Shown one piece after another: positions 18,323-27,976 of a stretch of 64,000 bases of DNA. Position 1 is the stretch's first letter; each line of letters begins with the position of its first letter. Under the pieces are notes generated by a model, which was not told where the DNA came from, made no database searches, and saw nothing but the letters and a program-made list of their open reading frames with translations. This DNA comes from Streptococcus oralis (GTDB lineage: Bacteria > Bacillota > Bacilli > Lactobacillales > Streptococcaceae): contig NZ_RJPK01000002.1 of assembly GCF_003943415.1 (NCBI RefSeq), positions 186,001 through 250,000 of the forward strand, read 5' to 3'. Made by a program: the position numbers and the translations under genes.

Positions 18323-18508
18323 TTACCAAGATGCTTTTGTTACACCAGGAATTTGTCCTTTGTAAGCTAATTCACGGAAGCAAACACGGCAAAGTTTAAA
18401 TTTGCGGTAAACTGAATGTGGACGACCACATTTTTCACAACGAGTATAAGCTTGAGTAGAGAACTTCGCTGGACGTTTGTTCTTAGCAATCATTGATTTT
18501 TTAGCCAT
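18323..18508 (-). CDS. rpsN: 30S ribosomal protein S14, zinc form (uS14 type Z)
   Basis: The 61-aa product has Cys24, Cys27, Cys40 and Cys43 (CEKC ... CRVC), the zinc-binding short form of S14. A zinc-free paralogue may exist elsewhere and replace it under zinc limitation. It lies 17 bases after rplE. The long structured gap before rpsH follows. Confidence 0.96.
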
Positions 18509-18525
18509 TAGATTTACCTCCTATA

Positions 18526-19068
18526 TTATTTTGCAAAAGGCATTCCAAGGCCTGTAAGCAATGCACGTGACTCTTCGTCAGTGTTAGCAGTTGTTACGAT
18601 AACGATGTCAAGACCACGAGTTTTGTCAACGTCATCAAAGTTGATTTCTGGGAAGATCAATTGTTCTTTCACACCAAGAGTGTAGTTTCCGCGTCCATCA
18701 AATGATTTTGTTGGAACACCGTGGAAGTCACGCACACGTGGAAGTGAAACTGAAACCAATTTATCCAAGAATTCGTACATACGTTCACCACGAAGGGTAA
18801 CTTTTGCACCGATCGCTACACCTTCACGAAGACGGAAGCCGGCGATTGATTTTTTAGCTTTAGTGATAAGTGGTTTTTGACCTGAGATAAGCGCCAATTC
18901 TTCAGCAGCTTTTTCAAGGCTTTTAGCGTTTGATACAGCTTCACCAACACCCATGTTCAAAACGATCTTATCTACTTTAGGTACAGCCATCACTGATGAG
19001 TAGTTGAATTGTTCTGTCAAAGCAGGAACTACTTCATTAAGATATTTTTCTTTTAAACGATTTGCCAT
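18526..19068 (-). CDS. rplE: 50S ribosomal protein L5 (uL5)
   Basis: The 180-aa product [20 protein letters not shown]... contains the family stretch [14 protein letters not shown]5 binds 5S rRNA and contacts S13 and P-site tRNA. It follows rplX by 23 bases. Length is canonical. Confidence 0.97.
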   Translation of the reverse strand: MANRLKEKYLNEVVPALTEQFNYSSVMAVPKVDKIVLNMGVGEAVSNAKSLEKAAEELALISGQKPLITKAKKSIAGFRLREGVAIGAKVTLRGERMYEFLDKLVSVSLPRVRDFHGVPTKSFDGRGNYTLGVKEQLIFPEINFDDVDKTRGLDIVIVTTANTDEESRALLTGLGMPFAK

Positions 19069-19091
19069 TATACTTCTCCTTTCCTTCGTGA

Positions 19092-19397
19092 TTAATCAAG
19101 CACTTCGCCTGATTTTTTGTTGTAGCGAACTTTTTTACCGTCTACAAATTTGTAACCAACACGACCAGCCACACCATTTTTGTCCAAAACTTGAACGTTT
19201 GATACGTGGATAGCTGCTTCTTTCTCGATGATACCACCTTGAGGAAGCTCGTTAGTTGGACGTTGGTGTTTCTTAACGATGTTGACACCTTCAACGATAA
19301 CTTTGTTTACTTTTGGAAGGGCAGTAAGGACAACAGCTTCTGTTCCCTTATCTTTACCAGCGATTACGCGAACTTTGTCGCCTTTTTTTACAAACAT
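19092..19397 (-). CDS. rplX: 50S ribosomal protein L24 (uL24)
   Basis: The 101-aa product [20 protein letters not shown] has the KOW motif ([11 protein letters not shown]) at its N-terminus. L24 initiates 50S assembly by binding the 5' part of 23S rRNA. A 78-base gap with two perfect hairpins (CCCTAGCTT/AAGCTAGGG and GCCC-TTAT-GGGC) lies upstream, between it and rplN. Confidence 0.97.
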
Positions 19398-19475
19398 TAG
19401 GTTTCTCCTTGATTTTTCTTACGCCCATAAGGGCACCCTAGCTTGAAGCTAGGGGACTAGTTTGTTTTTTTTAAA

Positions 19476-19844
19476 TTAAAGTACTTCTGGAGCAAGTGAC
19501 ACGATCTTCATGAAGCCACCTTCACGCAATTCACGTGCAACTGGGCCAAAGATACGTGTTCCGCGAGGAGTTTTGTCTTCACGGATGATAACTGCTGCAT
19601 TTTCGTCAAATTTGATGTATGAACCATCAGCACGACGAGCACCTGATTTAGTACGAACGATAACAGCTTTTACAACGTCACCTTTTTTAACCGCACCACC
19701 AGGAGTAGCTTGTTTTACAGATGCCACAATGACATCACCGATGTTCGCAAATTTACGTTTAGAACCACCAAGAACTTTGATAGTCAAGATTTCGCGTGCA
19801 CCGCTGTTGTCTGCGACTTTCAAACGAGTTTCTGTTTGAATCAT
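19476..19844 (-). CDS. rplN: 50S ribosomal protein L14 (uL14)
   Basis: The 122-aa product [20 protein letters not shown] is the standard L14 with its five-stranded barrel. It sits at the intersubunit face, contacts L19, and is a site for ribosome silencing factor RsfS. It is 25 bases after rpsQ. Confidence 0.97.
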   Translation of the reverse strand: MIQTETRLKVADNSGAREILTIKVLGGSKRKFANIGDVIVASVKQATPGGAVKKGDVVKAVIVRTKSGARRADGSYIKFDENAAVIIREDKTPRGTRIFGPVARELREGGFMKIVSLAPEVL

Positions 19845-19869
19845 TTCAGTTTTCTCCTTTCAGGTTTGA

Positions 19870-20130
19870 TTAGATGATGACCGCTTCTTCAACAACTTCT
19901 ACAAGACGGAAACGTTTTGTAGCTGAAAGCGGACGAGTTTCCATGATACGTACGATATCGCCTTCTTTGGCAACATTGTTTTCATCATGTGCTTTGTATT
20001 TTTTAGAGTAGTTAATACGTTTACCATAGACTGGGTGGTTACGTTTTGTTTCAACTACAACTGTGATTGTCTTGTCCATTTTGTCAGATACAACACGTCC
20101 AACAAGAACTTTACGATTATTGCGTTCCAT
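19870..20130 (-). CDS. rpsQ: 30S ribosomal protein S17 (uS17)
   Basis: The 86-aa OB-fold protein [20 protein letters not shown] includes the family stretch [19 protein letters not shown]. It binds 16S rRNA 5' domain early in assembly. It is 24 bases after rpmC in the S10 cluster. Confidence 0.97.
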
Positions 20131-20154
20131 TGAAATTTCTCCTTCCCTAGTCTA

Positions 20155-20361
20155 TTATTTCGCTTCAGATTGAACTGTTTTGATACGAGCGATTTGTTTT
20201 TTAACTTCTTTCAAGCGAGCTGTTTGTTCCAATTGACCAGTAGCAGCTTGGAAACGAAGTTCAAACAATTCTTTTTTCAATTCGTTTTCGCGCTTCGCGA
20301 GTTCTTCTTGAGAAAGACCACGAAGTTCTTTAACAAATTCTTTTACTTCATTAAGTTTCAT
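20155..20361 (-). CDS. rpmC: 50S ribosomal protein L29 (uL29)
   Basis: The 68-aa two-helix protein [20 protein letters not shown] contains [21 protein letters not shown]29 lies at the tunnel exit beside L23, where trigger factor and SRP dock. It is 9 bases after rplP, so translation is probably coupled. Confidence 0.97.
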
Positions 20362-20370
20362 GCCTTCTCC

Positions 20371-20784
20371 TTATTCTGCTTCACGTTTTACGAATTTACA
20401 TTTAACTGGCAATTTGTGGCTAGCAAGGCGAAGCGCTTCGCGAGCGATCTCTTCAGATACACCAGCAACTTCAAACATCACTTTACCACGTTTAACCGGT
20501 GCTACCCAACCTTCAGGTGCCCCTTTACCAGATCCCATACGCACACCGATAGCTTTAGCAGTGTATGATTTGTGTGGGAAGATTTTAATCCAAACTTTAC
20601 CACCACGTTTCATGTAACGAGTCATGGCGATACGAGCAGCTTCGATTTGGCGGTTAGTGATCCAGTGGCTAGTTGTAGCTTGAAGACCATATTCACCAAA
20701 TGCTACTTCTTTTCCACCTTTTGCTTCACCGCGCATTTTTCCACGGAATTCACGACGGTGTTTAACACGTTTAGGTACTAACAT
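20371..20784 (-). CDS. rplP: 50S ribosomal protein L16 (uL16)
   Basis: The 137-aa product [20 protein letters not shown] is the canonical L16. It orders the A-site tRNA elbow region and is a late assembly protein. It lies 3 bases after rpsC. Confidence 0.97.
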   Translation of the reverse strand: MLVPKRVKHRREFRGKMRGEAKGGKEVAFGEYGLQATTSHWITNRQIEAARIAMTRYMKRGGKVWIKIFPHKSYTAKAIGVRMGSGKGAPEGWVAPVKRGKVMFEVAGVSEEIAREALRLASHKLPVKCKFVKREAE

Positions 20785-20787
20785 TGG

Positions 20788-21441
20788 TTATTTACCTCCT
20801 TTAGTGTTTTTACGAGCTGGAAGAACTTCACCACGGTAGATCCATACTTTAACACCAAGTTTACCGTATGTAGTATCTGCTTCTTCCCAAGCGTAATCGA
20901 TATCTGCACGAAGCGTGTGAAGTGGAACAGTTCCTTCAGAGTATCCTTCAGCACGGGCGATATCTGCACCGTTCAAACGACCTGATACTTGAGTTTTGAT
21001 TCCTTTAGCTCCAGCACGCATTGCACGTTGGATTGCTTGTTTTTGTGCACGACGGAAAGCAACACGTTGCTCCAATTGACGAGCAATTCCTTCACCTACA
21101 AGGTGAGCATCCAAATCAGGTTGTTTGATTTCGATGATGTTGATGTGTACTTGTTTCCCAGTCAATTTGTTAAGTTTCACACGGAGTGCATCAACGTTAG
21201 CACCACCTTTACCGATAACCATACCTGGTTTAGCAGTGTGAAGTGAAACGTTAACTTTGTTTACTGCACGTTCGATTTCGATTGTTGAAACTGCTGCGTC
21301 AGCAAGTTCTTTTTGAACGAATTTACGGATTGCAAGATCTTCATGAAGGTAATCCGCGTATTCTTTTTCAGCATACCATTTGGCATCCCAATCACGGATG
21401 ATGCCGACACGCATACCAATTGGATGTACTTTTTGACCCAC
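20788..21441 (-). CDS. rpsC: 30S ribosomal protein S3 (uS3)
   Basis: The 217-aa product has an N-terminal KH domain with the GKGG loop ([15 protein letters not shown]) and the C-terminal S3 domain ending [11 protein letters not shown]3 lines the mRNA entry channel and takes part in helicase activity. It is 12 bases after rplV. Confidence 0.97.
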   Translation of the reverse strand: MGQKVHPIGMRVGIIRDWDAKWYAEKEYADYLHEDLAIRKFVQKELADAAVSTIEIERAVNKVNVSLHTAKPGMVIGKGGANVDALRVKLNKLTGKQVHINIIEIKQPDLDAHLVGEGIARQLEQRVAFRRAQKQAIQRAMRAGAKGIKTQVSGRLNGADIARAEGYSEGTVPLHTLRADIDYAWEEADTTYGKLGVKVWIYRGEVLPARKNTKGGK

Positions 21442-21453
21442 GATGTTACCTCC

Positions 21454-21798
21454 TTATTTTTCTGCAACAGCTACAGTGATGTGAGCTGTACGTTTGTTGA
21501 TTGGTGAAGCTGAACCTTTCGCACGTGGACGGAAACGTTTCATAGTTGGTCCTTCGTTCGCGAATGCTTCAGATACTACCAAGTTAGCTTTGTCCAAACC
21601 AAAGTTATTTTCAGCGTTAGCTACAGCTGAATTCAAAACTTTCAAGATGATTTCAGCAGCTTTGTTTGGTGTGAATGTCAAGATTGCAATAGCATCGGCT
21701 ACGCTTTTACCACGGATGTTGTCAAGAACAAGACGTGATTTACGAGGTGAAACACGTACTGTACGAGCCATTGCTTTAGCTGAAGTAATTTCTGCCAT
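21454..21798 (-). CDS. rplV: 50S ribosomal protein L22 (uL22)
   Basis: The 114-aa product [20 protein letters not shown] has the long beta-hairpin region near [20 protein letters not shown] that lines the exit tunnel, where macrolide-resistance changes occur in streptococci. No insertion or deletion is obvious there. Confidence 0.97.
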   Translation of the reverse strand: MAEITSAKAMARTVRVSPRKSRLVLDNIRGKSVADAIAILTFTPNKAAEIILKVLNSAVANAENNFGLDKANLVVSEAFANEGPTMKRFRPRAKGSASPINKRTAHITVAVAEK

Positions 21799-21809
21799 TT
21801 ATGTTCTCC

Positions 21810-22091
21810 TTATTTTCTACGTGTTTTCTTGTCGTCTGCAGCATGACCTTTGTAAGTACGAGTTGGTGCAAATTCACCAAGTTTGTGACCTACCATGTCT
21901 TCTTGGATGTAAACAGGTACGTGTTTACGTCCGTCATAAACTGCGATAGTGTAACCAATGAAACTTGGGAAGATCGTTGAACGACGTGACCAAGTTTTGA
22001 TAACTTTTTTCTTTTCGTCGTTAGCTTGAGCTTCAACTTTTTTCATCAAATGCTCATCGACGAAAGGTCCTTTTTTAAGACTGCGTCCCAT
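21810..22091 (-). CDS. rpsS: 30S ribosomal protein S19 (uS19)
   Basis: The 93-aa product [20 protein letters not shown] is canonical S19. It binds 16S rRNA in the head together with S13 and approaches A-site tRNA. The upstream 102-base gap to rplB has hairpins. Confidence 0.97.
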
Positions 22092-22193
22092 TTTATTTTT
22101 TCTCCTTTAAATGTTGTACCACAGCGGCTTGCGCTCACATGGAGCGCTACCGAGCTGGCGGATTTCCTAGTTGCTTAGGCGACTAGTTTTAAA
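22092..22193 (-). other. structured rplB-rpsS gap
   Basis: The minus strand contains CTAGT/ACTAG around a 10-base loop, and the perfect hairpin GCGCTC-CATGT-GAGCGC. No ORF. It could be a processing site or regulatory structure within the operon. Confidence 0.3.
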
Positions 22194-23027
22194 TTATTTC
22201 TCGTTGCGACGACGAACGATAAGTTTGTCAGATTTCGCTTTCTTGTTACGAGTTTTAAGACCAAGAGCAGGTTTGCCCCATGGAGTAGATGGCGCTTTAC
22301 GACCAACTGGTGCTTTACCTTCACCACCACCGTGTGGGTGATCGTTAGGGTTCATTACAGAACCACGAACTGTTGGGCGGATACCTTTCCAACGGCTACG
22401 TCCTGCTTTACCAAGGTTAACAAGTCCATGTTGTTCGTTTCCGACAACACCAACTGTTGCACGACAAGTTCCAAGAATCATACGTACTTCGCCAGATTGA
22501 AGACGAACAAGAACATATTTACCTTCTTGACCCAATACTTGAGCAGAAGCTCCAGCTGCACGTACTAATTCTCCACCACGACCTGGTTTCAACTCGATGT
22601 TGTGGATCAAAGTACCAACTGGGATGTTAGCAAGCGGAAGAGCGTTTCCGACTTTGATATCTGCTTCTGGACCTGAAACGATGCGTTGACCAACTTCAAG
22701 ACCTTTTGGAGCGATGATGTATGTTTTCACACCGTCAGTGTAGTGTACAAGAGCGATGTTTGCAGAACGGTTTGGATCGTACTCGATTGTTTTAACAACA
22801 GCTTCAACGTTGTCTTTGTTACGTTTGAAGTCAACCAAACGGTAGAAACGTTTGTGTCCACCACCTTGGTGACGAACAGTGATACGACCGTTGTTGTTAC
22901 GACCAGCCTTGTTCTTCAAAGCAACAAGCAATGATTTTTCAGGAGTGCTTGTTGTGATTTCAGCGAAATCCAAAGAAGTCATATTACGGCGACCGTTTGT
23001 TGTTGGTTTATAAACACGAATTCCCAC
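22194..23027 (-). CDS. rplB: 50S ribosomal protein L2 (uL2)
   Basis: The 277-aa product [20 protein letters not shown] has the OB-fold and SH3-like domains and the conserved stretch [20 protein letters not shown] near the peptidyl transferase centre. It is required for subunit joining. It is 17 bases after rplW. Confidence 0.97.
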   Translation of the reverse strand: MGIRVYKPTTNGRRNMTSLDFAEITTSTPEKSLLVALKNKAGRNNNGRITVRHQGGGHKRFYRLVDFKRNKDNVEAVVKTIEYDPNRSANIALVHYTDGVKTYIIAPKGLEVGQRIVSGPEADIKVGNALPLANIPVGTLIHNIELKPGRGGELVRAAGASAQVLGQEGKYVLVRLQSGEVRMILGTCRATVGVVGNEQHGLVNLGKAGRSRWKGIRPTVRGSVMNPNDHPHGGGEGKAPVGRKAPSTPWGKPALGLKTRNKKAKSDKLIVRRRNEK

Positions 23028-23044
23028 GATATTTCCTCCTTAGA

Positions 23045-23341
23045 TTATTCAGCTTCAGCAGCAAACAACTCGATTGCTTTTGAATCAGCTGTAAGTGTGA
23101 TGATAGCTTTTTTAGTTTTGTTAGTAAAACCAGTGTAACGTCCAACACGTTTTGCTTTAGGTTTTACGTTGATTGTGTTAACGTTGGCAACTTTAACACC
23201 TTCGAAAGCAGCTTCAACAGCTTGCTTGATCAAAAGTTTGTGTGCACGAGTGTCAACTTCAAATACATATTTGCCTGCTTCAAGTTGAGCCATTGAGCTT
23301 TCAGTGATTACAGGTTTTTTGATAACATCATACAAATTCAT
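23045..23341 (-). CDS. rplW: 50S ribosomal protein L23 (uL23)
   Basis: The 98-aa product [20 protein letters not shown] is canonical L23, the tunnel-exit docking site for trigger factor and SRP. Its ATG overlaps the rplD stop by one base (TAATG), so the two are translationally coupled. Confidence 0.97.
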
Positions 23342-23964
23342 TATGCAAGAACCTCCTCGATTTTAGAGATAGCTGCTTGTGTGACAAGAAGTTTGTCGCT
23401 ATTTGCGATGTCAAGAACACTTGCAGTTGTAGCAGTTGCAACTTTCACGTTTGGAAGGTTACGAGCTGAAAGAGCTGCGAATTCATTTCCTTCTTCAAGG
23501 ATAACAAGAACTTTAGAATCGATGCTCAATGCTGCAAGAACTTTTGCAAATTCAGCAGTTTTTGGAGCTGTAAATGAAAGAGCGTCTACAGCTACGAATT
23601 TGTTTTCAGCAACTTTTTCAGAGTAAACTGATTTAAGAGCTAGGCGACGAACTTTTTGTGGAAGTTTGTAGCCGTATGAACGTGGAGTTGGTCCGAAGAC
23701 AACGCCACCACCACGCCATTGTGGTGAGCGGATAGAACCTTGACGAGCACGTCCAGTTCCTTTTTGACGCCATGGTTTGCGTCCACCACCTGATACTGCA
23801 GAGCGGTTTTTAACAGCGTGTGTTCCTTGACGAAGGCTTGCGCGTTGGCTGATGATCACATCAAACACAACTGATTCATTTGGTTCAATACCAAATACTG
23901 CATCGTTAAGAACAACTTGGCCAGCTTCTTTACCAGTTTGGTCAAATAATGTTACGTTTGCCAT
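23341..23964 (-). CDS. rplD: 50S ribosomal protein L4 (uL4)
   Basis: The 207-aa product has the long basic loop [19 protein letters not shown] that reaches the exit tunnel and is a macrolide-resistance hotspot in streptococci; it appears wild type in form. In some bacteria L4 autoregulates the S10 operon by binding its leader. It lies 24 bases after rplC. Confidence 0.97.
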
Positions 23965-23988
23965 TGTGACTGATTTCCCCTTTCTTTA

Positions 23989-24615
23989 TTATTTACCAGC
24001 TTTAACTGCTGATTTGATAGTGATAAGAGATTTCTTAGCACCTGGTACGTTACCTTTGATAAGGATAACGTTCTTTTCTGGAACAACTTGTACAACTTCA
24101 AGGTTTTGAATTGTTACGCGGTCGCCACCCATACGTCCTGCAAGGTTTTTACCTTTGAATACGCGGTTAGGTGCAACAGGTCCCATAGAACCTGGACGAC
24201 GGTGGTAACGAGAACCGTGAGCCATTGGTCCACGTGATTGTCCGTGGCGTTTGATAACACCTTGGAAACCTTTACCTTTAGAAGTACCAGTTACGTCAAC
24301 AACGTCTCCAGCTGCGAATGTTTCAACTGTGATTTCAGCACCAACTTCCAAGCCTTCAACGTTTTTGAATTCACGAATGAAGCGCTTAGGAGCCGTGTTA
24401 GCTTTCGCTACATGTCCTTTAGCAGGTTTGTTGCTCAATACTTCGCGTTTGTCATCGAAACCAACTTGGATAGCGTTGTATCCGTCTGTTTCAACAGTTT
24501 TAACTTGAAGAACAACGTTTGGAGTTGCTTCAATAACTGTTACAGGGATCAATTCGCCAGCTTCAGTGAAGATTTGAGTCATTCCCACTTTTTTCCCTAA
24601 GATTCCTTTTGTCAT
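23989..24615 (-). CDS. rplC: 50S ribosomal protein L3 (uL3)
   Basis: The 208-aa product [20 protein letters not shown] has the central extension [20 protein letters not shown] approaching the peptidyl transferase centre. L3 is an early 50S assembly protein. An 82-base gap separates it from rpsJ. Confidence 0.97.
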
Positions 24616-24697
24616 GAGAAAATAGTTCCTTTTCTATATTTTTTATTCAAAAAGTTTTTAACGAGCGTTTTTCATGCTCAAGGTTTCAAGCTTTGGA

Positions 24698-25006
24698 TTA
24701 AAGCTTGATTTCTACGTTTACACCACTTGGAAGATCCAATTTCATCAAAGCATCAACTGTTTTTTGAGTTGGGTTAACGATATCGATCAAACGTTTGTGT
24801 GTACGCATTTCGAATTGTTCGCGAGAGTCTTTGTATTTGTGAGTCGCACGAATAATTGTGTAGAGGCTACGCTCAGTTGGAAGTGGGATTGGACCCGCAA
24901 CTTGTGCACCTGTACGAGTAGCTGATTCTACGATTTTTGCAGCCGCTGTGTCAAGCGTACGGTGTTCGTAAGCTTTCAAACGGATACGGATTTTTTTGTT
25001 TGCCAT
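24698..25006 (-). CDS. rpsJ: 30S ribosomal protein S10 (uS10, NusE)
   Basis: The 102-aa product [20 protein letters not shown] is the first gene of the S10-spc-alpha operon. Besides its place in the 30S head, S10 is NusE and couples transcription to translation with NusB and NusG. The ribosome site AAAAGGAG precedes the ATG. A structured leader of about 130 nt comes before it. Confidence 0.97.
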
Positions 25007-25135
25007 CTTTTTCTCCTTTTCGTCTATTTAAGATAATAGGCTAGCTCCACAAGAAAACCGACGCGCGTTGCGTGGCAATGCAACCGAGCGTGTCGCAACC
25101 TCTTGCATCAAAGCTAAGGCTGTATTTTACAGCAC
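25007..25135 (-). promoter_or_regulatory. structured 5' leader of the S10 operon
   Basis: Between the S10 promoter and rpsJ the minus strand carries a strong extended hairpin near 25050-25100. CGACACGC pairs with GCGCGTCG (one mismatch), enclosing TTGC/GCAA. It is a candidate site for autogenous control, as r-protein L4 does in other bacteria. No terminator with a U-run is evident, and the leader does not match a pattern I can name with certainty. Confidence 0.4.
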
Positions 25136-25141
25136 CATAAT

Positions 25142-25170
25142 AGAATAACACAAAGCCCCTGCGATTGCAA
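25142..25170 (-). promoter_or_regulatory. promoter of the S10-spc-alpha operon
   Basis: The minus strand has TTGCAA (25165-25170), exactly 17 bases, then TATTCT (25142-25147), a good sigma-70-type match. The -35 overlaps a short dyad (CCCTTGC-AATC-GCAGGGG). Transcription would begin near 25135 and give a leader of about 130 nt. It appears to be the main promoter for about 28 genes. Confidence 0.65.
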
Positions 25171-25271
25171 GGGATTTGTGAGCATTTTTTCGTTTTTTTG
25201 GGATGAAACTGTTTTCCTATTTCATCTTCCTATGACTACTGATTTACGATCTTAAAATTCAATCTTTTCTT

Positions 25272-25898
25272 CTATACTAGACGAGTCATGTTGACTTCAA
25301 ACTTATCTTCTGATTGATCCACTAAGACATCCGCTTTAGACTCGGTTTCTCTGTAGTATTGCAGATACTGCTCCCGTCTCATTTGATGGCTAGCTAGTAT
25401 AAAGGAAGCATCGCGATTTCTCATAGTCGTATCTCGAGCGAGACGCCTCTTTAATTCTGTTTCTTCATCCGTGTAGAAACAGATGGTTTTGTCAAAGAGT
25501 TCCTTGGGTAGAAAACCTACAGACATTCCTTCGACTATCAGTATTGTTTTTTCACCAGACAAGACTTCACTGGATTTCCAAGGTTCATCAATCGTCAAGA
25601 CATCCATACCTGCCTGCAAGGCGAGAATATCTCTCTGTAAACTTGCCAGTTCATGCGCCACTGGGAGACAAGCTGTCACCTTTTGATCTGGCGCTTGCTT
25701 TGGTACTACCAGGTGACGTTCTGAGGTGATATAGGGATCTGTTTCTAGTAAATTTACTGTAGTAGAATCTAGGGCTTGATGTAATTCCCGAGCGAAGGTT
25801 GACTTACCTGAAGCCCCATGACCGTAGATCCCTAGCGTCCTAATTCTTCCCGTTTCAATCTCTGAAACCAGTTGTTCTATCAGGTCTTTTTTCTTCAT
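25272..25898 (-). CDS. uridine kinase-like P-loop NTPase
   Basis: The 208-aa product has Walker A GIYGHGASGKSTFARE near residue 25, IDEPWKSSE and an ILIVEGMS strand. This is the layout of uridine kinase/phosphoribulokinase-like small-molecule kinases. The substrate is not certain. Its ATG overlaps the nrdG stop by 4 bases, so it is coupled to the anaerobic reductase operon; a nucleoside kinase in this setting would fit nucleotide supply. It is the last gene before the S10 promoter region. Confidence 0.75.
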   Translation of the reverse strand: MKKKDLIEQLVSEIETGRIRTLGIYGHGASGKSTFARELHQALDSTTVNLLETDPYITSERHLVVPKQAPDQKVTACLPVAHELASLQRDILALQAGMDVLTIDEPWKSSEVLSGEKTILIVEGMSVGFLPKELFDKTICFYTDEETELKRRLARDTTMRNRDASFILASHQMRREQYLQYYRETESKADVLVDQSEDKFEVNMTRLV

Positions 25899-26491
25899 TC
25901 TCTCTTCACCTGTTCATAGCTTTCTTTTCCGTCATTAAGCTTGTCCCAAATCACCACTTGCCCACTTTTGAGGGATTTTTGCACATCGATAATTCGCTGA
26001 TTTGAGGAACCTCGAAACTGGAGCATGAGATTACGCTTGCTTTTATCATACCGTCCATCGACAAGGATGTCAATCAGCGACAAGAGCTCCAGTTTGTCTG
26101 GAGTCTCCAGCATCATTTCCTCCCATGTATATCCAGTCCAAGACCAGATGTCTTTATCTGGCAATTCCTTTCGAATGCGTTTAACGAGAGGCAAGAGAAT
26201 TCCTGTATTAAGAAAGGGTTCTCCTCCTAGCAGGGTCAATCCTTGAACATAGGGCTGGGCAAGGTCTTCCATAATCTGTTCTTCTAACTCTGCTGTATAA
26301 GGAATGCCTGCGTTGAAAGACCAAGTCGCAACATTATAGCACCCCTCGCAGTGAAACATGCAACCTGATACATAGAGAGAGTTTCGCACACCTTCTCCAT
26401 CGACAAAGTTAAAGGCCTTGTAGTCAATGATTCGCCCTTTACTAAGTTCCTCGCTTTTCCATTCACCTGGTTTTGGTGTATTCCATGTCAT
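25895..26491 (-). CDS. nrdG: anaerobic ribonucleotide reductase activating protein, radical SAM
   Basis: The 198-aa product has the radical SAM cluster motif SGCMFHCEGCYN (CxxxCxxC), binding a 4Fe-4S cluster. NrdG uses S-adenosylmethionine to install the glycyl radical on NrdD. Length is about normal. Its 5' 90 bases are repeated as a fragment at 27333-27428, a relic of a tandem duplication. It starts 5 bases after the upstream GNAT gene stop and overlaps the kinase gene downstream. Confidence 0.95.
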   Translation of the reverse strand: MTWNTPKPGEWKSEELSKGRIIDYKAFNFVDGEGVRNSLYVSGCMFHCEGCYNVATWSFNAGIPYTAELEEQIMEDLAQPYVQGLTLLGGEPFLNTGILLPLVKRIRKELPDKDIWSWTGYTWEEMMLETPDKLELLSLIDILVDGRYDKSKRNLMLQFRGSSNQRIIDVQKSLKSGQVVIWDKLNDGKESYEQVKRE

Positions 26492-26496
26492 GCTGT

Positions 26497-27177
26497 CTAC
26501 TCCAAGTCTATCCAGTAACGTTCTACGCCATTGCGAACATCCTCCAACTCCCCACCATTAGCTAAGATAACAGCTCGGCTTGCTGGATTTTCTGTGCTAC
26601 AAGTCACTAAAGCTCGTTTAATATTCTTTCCCTTAGCAACTTGTAGACCTTGTCGGAGGGATTCTTTCGCATAACCCTTACCTCTTTCAGATGGACGAAT
26701 GGAGTAGCCAATATGGCCCCCATTTTCTAGTAAGTAGTCATTTAATCGGAGACGAAGGTTGAGAAAGCCAAGAGCCTGGCCTGCTACGTCAAAACTAACC
26801 AGCTGGATAGCAGGAACCCAGTTTTCAGGAATATTGAGTCCCGCTTCCGCTTGAAGATTTTCTTCTAGCCACTCTTCATAAACAAAATTGTTGGCGTTCC
26901 AAAACCCACCATCGTGGGCTGATTGGCTCTGCTCAAACTCTGCCATCATGTCTAATATAGTTTCCTTATCTGCCAATGTTGGTCTGCGTAGTTCCATATT
27001 CCCCTCCCCGCTATAAGAAGAGCGAGAGACAATTCTCACTTTTTCTTGTTTTTTGTTTAAAAACTGTTCTCTAAGGCTAGCTACTCGGTCTTTTTTGCTG
27101 CTTCCACCTTTCGAATGCTTTTCGTGGAATCGTTGGACCAAGGCCTTACCTTTATCGTCTAATTGATATTTTCCCAT
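26497..27177 (-). CDS. GNAT acetyltransferase fused in frame to a small basic protein (duplicate copy)
   Basis: Residues 1-46 (MGKYQLDDKGKALVQRFHEK...) are the small basic protein found as a separate gene in the other copy (27977-28117). Its stop has been lost, so reading continues in frame into a GNAT domain of about 166 aa (MELRRPTLADKETILDMMAE ... IGYSIRPSERGKGYAKESLR). The acetyl-CoA loop RPSERGKGYAKE is intact. GGGGAGGGG before an internal ATG at 26997 is a much better ribosome site than the one at 27177, so the unfused 166-aa enzyme is probably also or mainly made. The substrate is unknown. It is paralogous to 27433-27933. Confidence 0.75.
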   Translation of the reverse strand: MGKYQLDDKGKALVQRFHEKHSKGGSSKKDRVASLREQFLNKKQEKVRIVSRSSYSGEGNMELRRPTLADKETILDMMAEFEQSQSAHDGGFWNANNFVYEEWLEENLQAEAGLNIPENWVPAIQLVSFDVAGQALGFLNLRLRLNDYLLENGGHIGYSIRPSERGKGYAKESLRQGLQVAKGKNIKRALVTCSTENPASRAVILANGGELEDVRNGVERYWIDLE

Positions 27178-27188
27178 TCTTTTTCTTT

Positions 27189-27341
27189 CTAATTTCTTAC
27201 TTCATGTCCTGCTGTTTTGCATAGTAGAACCGTTCATGTGTTTGACACGCGCAGCAATTTCCTTATGACGTCCGTTGACCATCGGCCGAGCTTGTGGGTT
27301 TCCAAGATAGCCACAAGTTCGTTTAACAACATCTACTGTTT
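27189..27341 (-). pseudogene. duplicated 3' fragment of nrdD
   Basis: This stretch parallels the last 150 bases of nrdD (28129-28280), including the glycyl-radical segment RTCGYLGNPQARPMVNGR and the HKEIAARVKHMNGST tail. It lacks any upstream coding part and carries an indel near its end. It joins at 27341/27342 to a fragment of the nrdG 5' end, marking the junction of a tandem duplication. It is unlikely to be translated as a functional protein. Confidence 0.8.
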
Positions 27342-27428
27342 AAAGTTAAAAGCCTTATAGTCAATGATACGCCCCTGACTGAGTTCTTCACTCTTCCACT
27401 CGCCTGGTTTTGGGGTATTCCATGTCAT
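27333..27428 (-). pseudogene. duplicated 5' fragment of nrdG (31 codons)
   Basis: From ATG 27428 it reads MTWNTPKPGEWKSEELSQGR, nearly identical to the start of the real nrdG, and continues to DYKAFNFKQ. It then hits a TAG created by the join to the nrdD fragment. It lies 4 bases after the GNAT gene stop at 27433, the same spacing logic as the real nrdG. This remnant shows that the duplication ran from inside nrdG to inside nrdD. Confidence 0.8.
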
Positions 27429-27432
27429 CCTT

Positions 27433-27933
27433 CTACTCCAACTCTATCCAATAGCGCTCCGTTCCATTTCGAACATCCTCCAACTCTCCACCATTAGCTA
27501 AGATAACAGCTCGGCTGGCAGGATTTTCTGTGCTACAAGTCACAAGCGCTCGTTTGATATTCTTTTGCTTGGCTACTTGCAAGCTTTGTCGGAGAGCTTC
27601 TTTGGCATAACCTTTACCTCTTTCAGATGGACGAATGGAATAGCCAATGTGGCCTGCATAATTCAGCAAGCCCTCATTTAATCTCAGCCGTAGATTCAAA
27701 AAACCTAAAGCACGGTCTGATTCATCAAATAAAACGAACTGAATTGATGGAACGCGATTTTCCAGCAATCCTATTCCCATTTCTTTATTTCGGCTAGTTT
27801 CTAGCCAGTCCTCGTAAGAGAAATTCTCAATATCCCAAAACCCACCATCGTGGGCTGATTGAGTCTGTTCAAACTCTGCCATCATCTCTAAAACTGTTTC
27901 TTTATCTGCCAATGTTGGTCTGCGTAGTATCAT
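27433..27933 (-). CDS. GNAT family N-acetyltransferase
   Basis: ATG at 27933, with GGAGG upstream, gives a 166-aa protein MILRRPTLADKETVLEMMAE. The longer reading to a TTG at 27945 overlaps the ribosome site and is rejected. The acetyl-CoA loop is RPSERGKGYAKEAL, and the closing segment is VILANGGELEDVRNG. It is roughly 80 percent identical by eye to the GNAT at 26497. The substrate is unknown. It lies between the small basic protein gene and the nrdG fragment, the ancestral nrdD-small-GNAT-nrdG order. Confidence 0.85.
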   Translation of the reverse strand: MILRRPTLADKETVLEMMAEFEQTQSAHDGGFWDIENFSYEDWLETSRNKEMGIGLLENRVPSIQFVLFDESDRALGFLNLRLRLNEGLLNYAGHIGYSIRPSERGKGYAKEALRQSLQVAKQKNIKRALVTCSTENPASRAVILANGGELEDVRNGTERYWIELE

Positions 27934-27976
27934 TTTTACCTCCAATTAAGAGAAAAGCGAGAGCGGACTCTCACTT

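Noticed and set aside
25190..25240. Dyad GATGAAA/TTTCATC between the kinase gene and the S10 promoter as a terminator
   Set aside because: No U-run follows on the minus strand. Possibly a weak structure only.
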